A DNA stretch of 64,000 bases from Trichomonas vaginalis G3 (taxonomy: Eukaryota > Parabasalia > Trichomonadida > Trichomonadidae): positions 26,490,556-26,554,555 of the forward strand of contig NC_067205.1 in NCBI RefSeq assembly GCF_026262505.1, in the 5' to 3' direction. The position numbers and the translations under genes were made by a program. The notes below the pieces were generated by a model. The model was given only the letters and a program-made list of their open reading frames with translations. It was not told the DNA's origin and did not search any database. Within the stretch, counting starts at the first letter, position 1. Each line of letters begins with the position of its first letter. Of the stretch, positions 63,058 through 64,000 are shown piece after piece.

Positions 63058-64000
63058 ATGAAGAATTTCCTCGTTTTTCGATGGCCTGAATCAGAATTTG
63101 AGCTTGATGATAGGCCAAATTTTGTTCATCCTATTAGAATAAAGTTTGGAAATTATAATAAAGCTCTCGTAGAGAAAATTGCTCGATATAACGGATTACA
63201 AGTTACTTATTCTAATGATTTCGATATATTTTGGGGAATTTCTCCAGAAGTTGACTCATTTTCAGTATTTTATTCCCATCAAATTTTCAATCACTTTTTA
63301 GAATCAAGAAGTATTATCGGCGATAAATCATCTTTTGCTCAAATAATACAAAATCATTATCTTTACGATAAGTTAGTTGATTTCTTCCCCAAGACTTTTA
63401 CACTTCCAGCTGATTCATCAAAATTGTTTACGGAAATGCGTAAACATCAAAACAAATAGTACATTTGCAAGCCTCCAAGAGGTAGTGGAGGCAATGGTAT
63501 TACAGTTACTACATATAAAGATATCACAAGAATTAATCAGAACTCTGTAGTTTCAGAATACATTTCTCGACCACTACTAATCGATGGATTCAAGTTCGAT
63601 TTGAGAATTTATGTTCTTGTAACATCATTTATACCTCTTCGAGCATTCATATACAAAGATGGAATTACAAGATTCGCGACAAATTCATATTCAGATAAAT
63701 TTTCTCCATTTTCAAGCCTAATAAATGCGCAACTTAATAGAAGAGCGCAAGTTTACGGAGATGGTGTTGATTTTAAATGGACATTAAATGAAATTATGCT
63801 TGAAATAAATTCAAGATGGAAAATTTCTCCAGAAAGGATTTTTAATAGCATAAAAACATTAGTTGCAAAGACCCTAATCTTTATGCAATCTGCTCATTGT
63901 GTTGATCGTTCTGATTTGTGTACATTTTTTGAGTTATTTGGTTTTGATATAATGTTTGATGCTGATTTTCATCCATGGCTTCTTGAAGTTAATACATCTC
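63058..64000 (+). pseudogene. Tubulin-tyrosine-ligase-like (TTLL) gene with one internal amber codon, runs off the window
   Basis: TTLL enzymes add Tyr, Glu or Gly to tubulin tails, using ATP in a grasp-type fold. Residues 1-133 (from the ATG at 63058) include the N-terminal region ending TEMRKHQNK. A TAG follows at 63457, and the frame goes straight on with YICKPPRGSGGNGI, the family's ATP-binding (W.I.KP...S.G.GI) motif. Then come SEYISRPLLIDGFKFDLRIY, the conserved D..KFDLR.Y block, and FDIMFDADFHPWLLEVNTS near the edge, the final metal-binding E.N motif. The stop sits exactly where relatives have Trp (TGG), so a single TGG-to-TAG change explains it. All later motifs are intact, so the lesion is young or a sequencing error. 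Confidence 0.85.

Noticed and set aside
63457-63459. Stop-codon reassignment in this organism
   Set aside because: TAG, TAA and TGA all appear as plain gene ends here, and the broken genes contain different stops; VPS13 has no in-frame stop in 2,958 codons.

Overview
The window looks like nuclear DNA of a parabasalid protist, a trichomonad of the Trichomonas/Tritrichomonas kind. It is very AT-rich. Every recognisable host gene is intronless, including a 2,958-codon VPS13. The surface proteins carry a beta-helix-like ectodomain, and there is a trichomonad-style ankyrin-repeat gene. Many genes are present as decayed or rearranged copies. The species cannot be fixed from sequence alone.

Bases 1 to about 14,890 are a virus-like or plasmid-like replicon that runs off the left edge. 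About 10.4 kb of it is a giant imperfect palindrome: arms 1-5329 and 5552-10396 around a 222-base spacer. Each arm carries an HNH endonuclease gene at its outer end and thousands of bases of short repeats. The repeats are punctuated by AGATCT-centred dyads (19 counting one outside the palindrome) whose outer stems covary between three types. To the right lie a superfamily 3 (D5/DUF5906-like) helicase gene, an unknown reading frame just upstream of it, and two small genes. No capsid, integrase or polymerase gene is visible. A cluster of long imperfect hairpins follows at 15.1-15.9 kb, and a Pol III-type tRNA-like unit lies at 17.1 kb.

From 17.6 to 30.9 kb there are host genes and gene debris: a broken beta-helix/Thr-rich surface protein, an F5/8 type C-like protein, a pirin gene split by a 1.4 kb insertion full of AT minisatellite, a small unknown gene, a head-to-head junction of two gene fragments (one a second pirin 3' end), a drug/metabolite-superfamily transporter, a ZIP metal transporter cut short before its last membrane segment, and an intact beta-helix protein.

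From 30.96 to 39.84 kb a single open VPS13-like bridge lipid-transfer protein fills the window. At 40.7-41.3 kb a second hairpin cluster appears; three of its members share an exact 32-4-32 base layout. Fragments of VPS13 and of its divergent beta-helix neighbour recur side by side at 42.3-43.0 kb, followed by another decayed beta-helix gene, an ankyrin-repeat gene whose 3' end has lost frame, and a broken coiled-coil gene.

From 50.75 to 62.73 kb are two large satellites: a 35-base unit of about 145 copies that is open in all three forward frames by arithmetic alone, and a 19-base unit of about 320 copies in two main spellings. The window closes inside a tubulin-tyrosine-ligase-like gene interrupted by an amber codon where the family has a conserved Trp. 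The strongest leads for something new are the palindromic replicon with its covarying dyads and the two families of long hairpins.
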